The notes beneath the pieces are model-generated. The model made no database searches, had not been told where the DNA came from, and saw nothing but the letters and a program-made list of their open reading frames with translations. From the NCBI GenBank assembly GCA_009712185.1, contig WASQ01000126.1, positions 101,914 through 165,913 of the forward strand: a stretch of DNA of 64,000 nt. The letters are read 5' to 3'. This DNA is from Telmatospirillum sp. (GTDB taxonomy: Bacteria > Pseudomonadota > Alphaproteobacteria > Rhodospirillales > Magnetospirillaceae). Below are positions 61,433 through 64,000 of the stretch, one piece after another; position 1 is the stretch's first letter, and each line of letters begins with the position of its first letter. The position numbers and the translations under genes are program-made.

Positions 61433-62434
61433 CTACCGGGTTTCCCGGATTTCGCGCAACCGCTCGGCGCCGAATTTCTGCTCGCACCGCGTCAGGAAGG
61501 GACCCAGGGCCCGTTCGAACGCCTGGCGATCGACCGTCTCGATGACCACCAGCCCCTTGCGGCGGAAGGCGTCGATGGCTTTCTTTTCCGATTGGGCGAC
61601 AACCTCGCGGGTTGCCCGGGCCCCGGCGGCGGCGGCGGTCAGCACCGCCTTGCGCTCCGGTTCCGTCATCGCGTCGAACACCTCCTTGTTCATCATGAAG
61701 ATCAAGGGGTTGTAGACGTGCCGGGTCAGCGAGACATAGTGCTGCACATCGTCGAGATGGTTGGCCTGAAAGACCAGCAACGGATTTTCCTCGCCATCGA
61801 CGACCTGTTCGCGCAAGGCGTTGTAGAGCTCCGGCAGGAACATCTCGACCGGATGCGCGCCCAGGATCTGAAAGGTTTCGCGGTAAATCGGATTGGGCAC
61901 GATGCGCATGCGCAACCCCTCAAGATCCGCCGGCCCGGTCACCGGACGCGACGAGGTGGTGATATTGCGAAACCCCAGTTCCCCCCAGGCCAGCAGGACC
62001 ACCCCGGACGTGTCCAGCCGCGCCGCCAGACTTTTCCCCAGAGGTCCGGCCAGCACCCGGGCGGCATGACCGGAATCGCGGAAAAGGAACGGGACATTGA
62101 TGATGTCCATTTCCGGAATCTGCGGCGTCAGGGAAATAGTGGTGATCAGCGCCATATCGATGGTGCCGAGACGGACCGCATCCCAGAGATCCGGTTCCGG
62201 CCCCAGCGTGACCCCGCCCTTCTCGTCGATCTGGAACCGGCCCGGCAGCAGACGGCCCAACTCCTCGGCGAACACCCGCGCCCCGATGCTGTGGGGACCG
62301 CCGGGCGGCGAGTTATGACCCAGGATCAGCGTCTGGGGCGCCGTCGCCGCAATGACCCGGCCGGTCGCACCACAGGTCAGAATGGCCGGAATGCACAGCA
62401 GGATCGCGACGACGCGCATTGTCATCCGGAACAT
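61433..62434 (-). CDS. TRAP transporter substrate-binding protein (DctP family)
   Basis: Signal peptide; LILGHNSPPGGPHSIGARVFAEELGRLLPGRFQI; LEGLRMRIVPNPIYRETFQILGAHPVEM. Confidence 0.92.
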   Translation of the reverse strand: MFRMTMRVVAILLCIPAILTCGATGRVIAATAPQTLILGHNSPPGGPHSIGARVFAEELGRLLPGRFQIDEKGGVTLGPEPDLWDAVRLGTIDMALITTISLTPQIPEMDIINVPFLFRDSGHAARVLAGPLGKSLAARLDTSGVVLLAWGELGFRNITTSSRPVTGPADLEGLRMRIVPNPIYRETFQILGAHPVEMFLPELYNALREQVVDGEENPLLVFQANHLDDVQHYVSLTRHVYNPLIFMMNKEVFDAMTEPERKAVLTAAAAGARATREVVAQSEKKAIDAFRRKGLVVIETVDRQAFERALGPFLTRCEQKFGAERLREIRETR

Positions 62435-62481
62435 CGGTTTCCTCCCTCCGCTGGCGCCGGTCTCAGGTGGCCGGAAAGGGA

Positions 62482-62697
62482 TCAGCAATGCCTGATCCGC
62501 TCGGCGCCGAAGCAGCCCAGCAAGCCACGGGTTCCCCCCAGGCAATAGGCCCGGAACATCGTCCGTTCCACCTTCCCGGGGTCGGCCGAGAGGCCGCAAT
62601 GGTCCAGTTCGAGGGCGAGGTTGCGCGTGGCGTCCACCAGCAAGGTCTTTCCGCGCGCGCTGTCGTGGGATACCCGGATCCCGAATTGATCAATCAT
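62482..62697 (-). CDS. small hypothetical protein (71 aa)
   Basis: MIDQFGIRVSHDSARGKTLLVDATRNLALELDHCGLSADPGKVERTMFRAYCLGG; more protein-like than the overlapping frame. Confidence 0.45.
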   Translation of the reverse strand: MIDQFGIRVSHDSARGKTLLVDATRNLALELDHCGLSADPGKVERTMFRAYCLGGTRGLLGCFGAERIRHC

Positions 62698-62899
62698 CGC
62701 GTCCCTCCTGTCCGTCCGGCCGCCGTGGCGGCGTTTCCATCAGGGCTGTCGGGACATCCGTTCCTGGAGACCCGGGCCCGGCGGCGGCGGCGCAATCCTT
62801 CCGGCAGCGCCATCGCCGACCCATGCCCAGCACTCTCCCGCAAGACCGCCCCCTCCGATATCCCCATTTGTGGAGAGGGGCGACCGGAACGGACAGTTC

Positions 62900-63211
62900 T
62901 TACCGCACGTATTCGGCCAGCCCCGTGAAAAGCGGATGTTCGCCGCCGTGGTACACCACCGCCAGGACGTCCTCCAGTTTTTCCACCTGCCTCAACATCT
63001 GCGGCAACCGGTCGTCGTCGGATACCATCAGCCAGATCCGGCTTTGCCGCCCGTCGCCTTCCGGCACGCAGGCGATTGCGTCGACATTGAACGCGCGCCT
63101 TGCGAAAAGACCACAGACGTGGCTCATCACCCCGGGATGGTTGCGCACGGACAGTTCCAGCGTTGCCTTCGGAATATCTATATCTTTAGTAACAGTTTCA
63201 CACGAAGTCAT
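62900..63211 (-). CDS. ilvN: acetolactate synthase small subunit, short IlvN-type (single ACT)
   Basis: LELSVRNHPGVMSHVCGLFARRAFNVDAIACVPEGDGRQSRIWLMV. Confidence 0.88.
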   Translation of the reverse strand: MTSCETVTKDIDIPKATLELSVRNHPGVMSHVCGLFARRAFNVDAIACVPEGDGRQSRIWLMVSDDDRLPQMLRQVEKLEDVLAVVYHGGEHPLFTGLAEYVR

Positions 63212-63212
63212 A

Positions 63213-64000
63213 CTAACCTCCAATCATTTCAGTCAGGGCGGCGCCGGGCGGCACCATGGGCAGCACATGCTCGGCCGCGTCCACGCTGCAATGGATCAGC
63301 ACCGGCCCCCGGCGGCGGAGCGCCTCCCCGATCGCGGCGCGCGGCCGCGCTTCCCGGTCGAGATCGACCGCATGCCACCCGAACCCCCGCGCTATCGTCA
63401 GAAAATCCGGAGATTTGCGGAAATCGGCGGCGAAGACCCGCCTGTGATAGAACAGTTCCTGCTGTTGCTGGACCAGCCCGAGGGACTGGTTGTTCATCAG
63501 CACGACTTTGACATCGACCCCCTCCTCGGCCGCCGTCGCCATTTCCTGAATGTTCATCAGCAGGGACCCGTCGCCCGAAAAACAGACCACCTTGCGCCCG
63601 GGCTCGGCCAAAGCCGCGCCGATGGCGGCGGGCAGGCCGAATCCCATCGTGCCAAGTCCTCCGGAGGTCAGCCATTGCCGGGGCCGGCGGAACGGATAGG
63701 CCTGGGCCACGCGCATCTGATGCTGACCGACGTCGGTGACAATGACGGCATCGTCGCCGACACAATCGGCCACCGTCCGGATCAGGCCATAGGGGCTGGC
63801 CGGATCGTCACCGTCGGGTTCCAGCAGCGGCATGGTTTCCCGCAGCGCGGCCACCCGAAGCAGCCATTTCCCCCGCCGCCGCGCCGGCACGCGGGGTCCC
63901 AGGGCCTCGATCACCGTCTTGACGGCGCCCACGATGCCGACCGTGGCGGTGCGGATCTTGTCCAGTTCCGAAGGATCGATATCGATATGGATCACCGAGG
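63213..64000 (-). CDS. ilvB: acetolactate synthase large subunit (truncated by window edge)
   Basis: VTDVGQHQMRVAQAYPFRRPRQWLTSGGLGTMGFGLPAAIGA ThDP-binding region. Confidence 0.92.
   Translation of the reverse strand, partial: SVIHIDIDPSELDKIRTATVGIVGAVKTVIEALGPRVPARRRGKWLLRVAALRETMPLLEPDGDDPASPYGLIRTVADCVGDDAVIVTDVGQHQMRVAQAYPFRRPRQWLTSGGLGTMGFGLPAAIGAALAEPGRKVVCFSGDGSLLMNIQEMATAAEEGVDVKVVLMNNQSLGLVQQQQELFYHRRVFAADFRKSPDFLTIARGFGWHAVDLDREARPRAAIGEALRRRGPVLIHCSVDAAEHVLPMVPPGAALTEMIGG

Noticed and set aside
59246-62548. 1100-aa plus-strand ORF antisense to the GGDEF-EAL and DctP genes
   Set aside because: Same GC-rich antisense artefact; sense strand has unambiguous domains.
1-64000. CRISPR array, tRNA/rRNA genes, prophage or transposase genes
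   Set aside because: No regularly spaced direct repeats with spacers, no tRNA T-arm/anticodon pattern noticed, and no integrase/transposase among the translated ORFs.

Overview
The window is a GC-rich, densely coded chromosomal segment, most like an alphaproteobacterium (Rhodospirillales-like by gene content; inference). Main content: (i) housekeeping and metabolic genes: parE, pit/DUF47, a PstS-like protein, lepB, an M48/TPR protease, a DsbA-like protein, an ornithine/lysine decarboxylase, a thiS-thiG fusion, aroQ-accB-accC, a ModE-type regulator, gltA, purC and ilvBN; (ii) a complete nitrous-oxide reductase cluster nosRZDFYLX (22.6-31.6 kb); (iii) a minus-strand run nrfH-nrfA-napD-napA-napB-napC (40.1-34.1 kb) encoding nitrate to nitrite to ammonium, with a clean FNR-type box, a Crp/Fnr regulator, and a NarX-like hybrid kinase plus response regulator next to it; (iv) signalling genes: two chemoreceptors, and an orphan TRAP substrate-binding protein followed by a HAMP-PAS-GGDEF-EAL protein. 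The most unusual signals are: the contiguous nrf-nap DNRA operon with an atypical NrfA (CxxCH catalytic haem and apparently lost Ca-site ligands); the TRAP-SBP/c-di-GMP pair; a long decarboxylase leader with a ribosome-binding-site-preceded uORF; two families of dispersed structured repeats placed at gene 3' ends; and a citrate synthase whose ORF runs through its own terminator hairpin into one of these repeats. No tRNA, rRNA, CRISPR array or transposase was recognised. All calls come from reading the sequence and the supplied ORFs; no database search was run.
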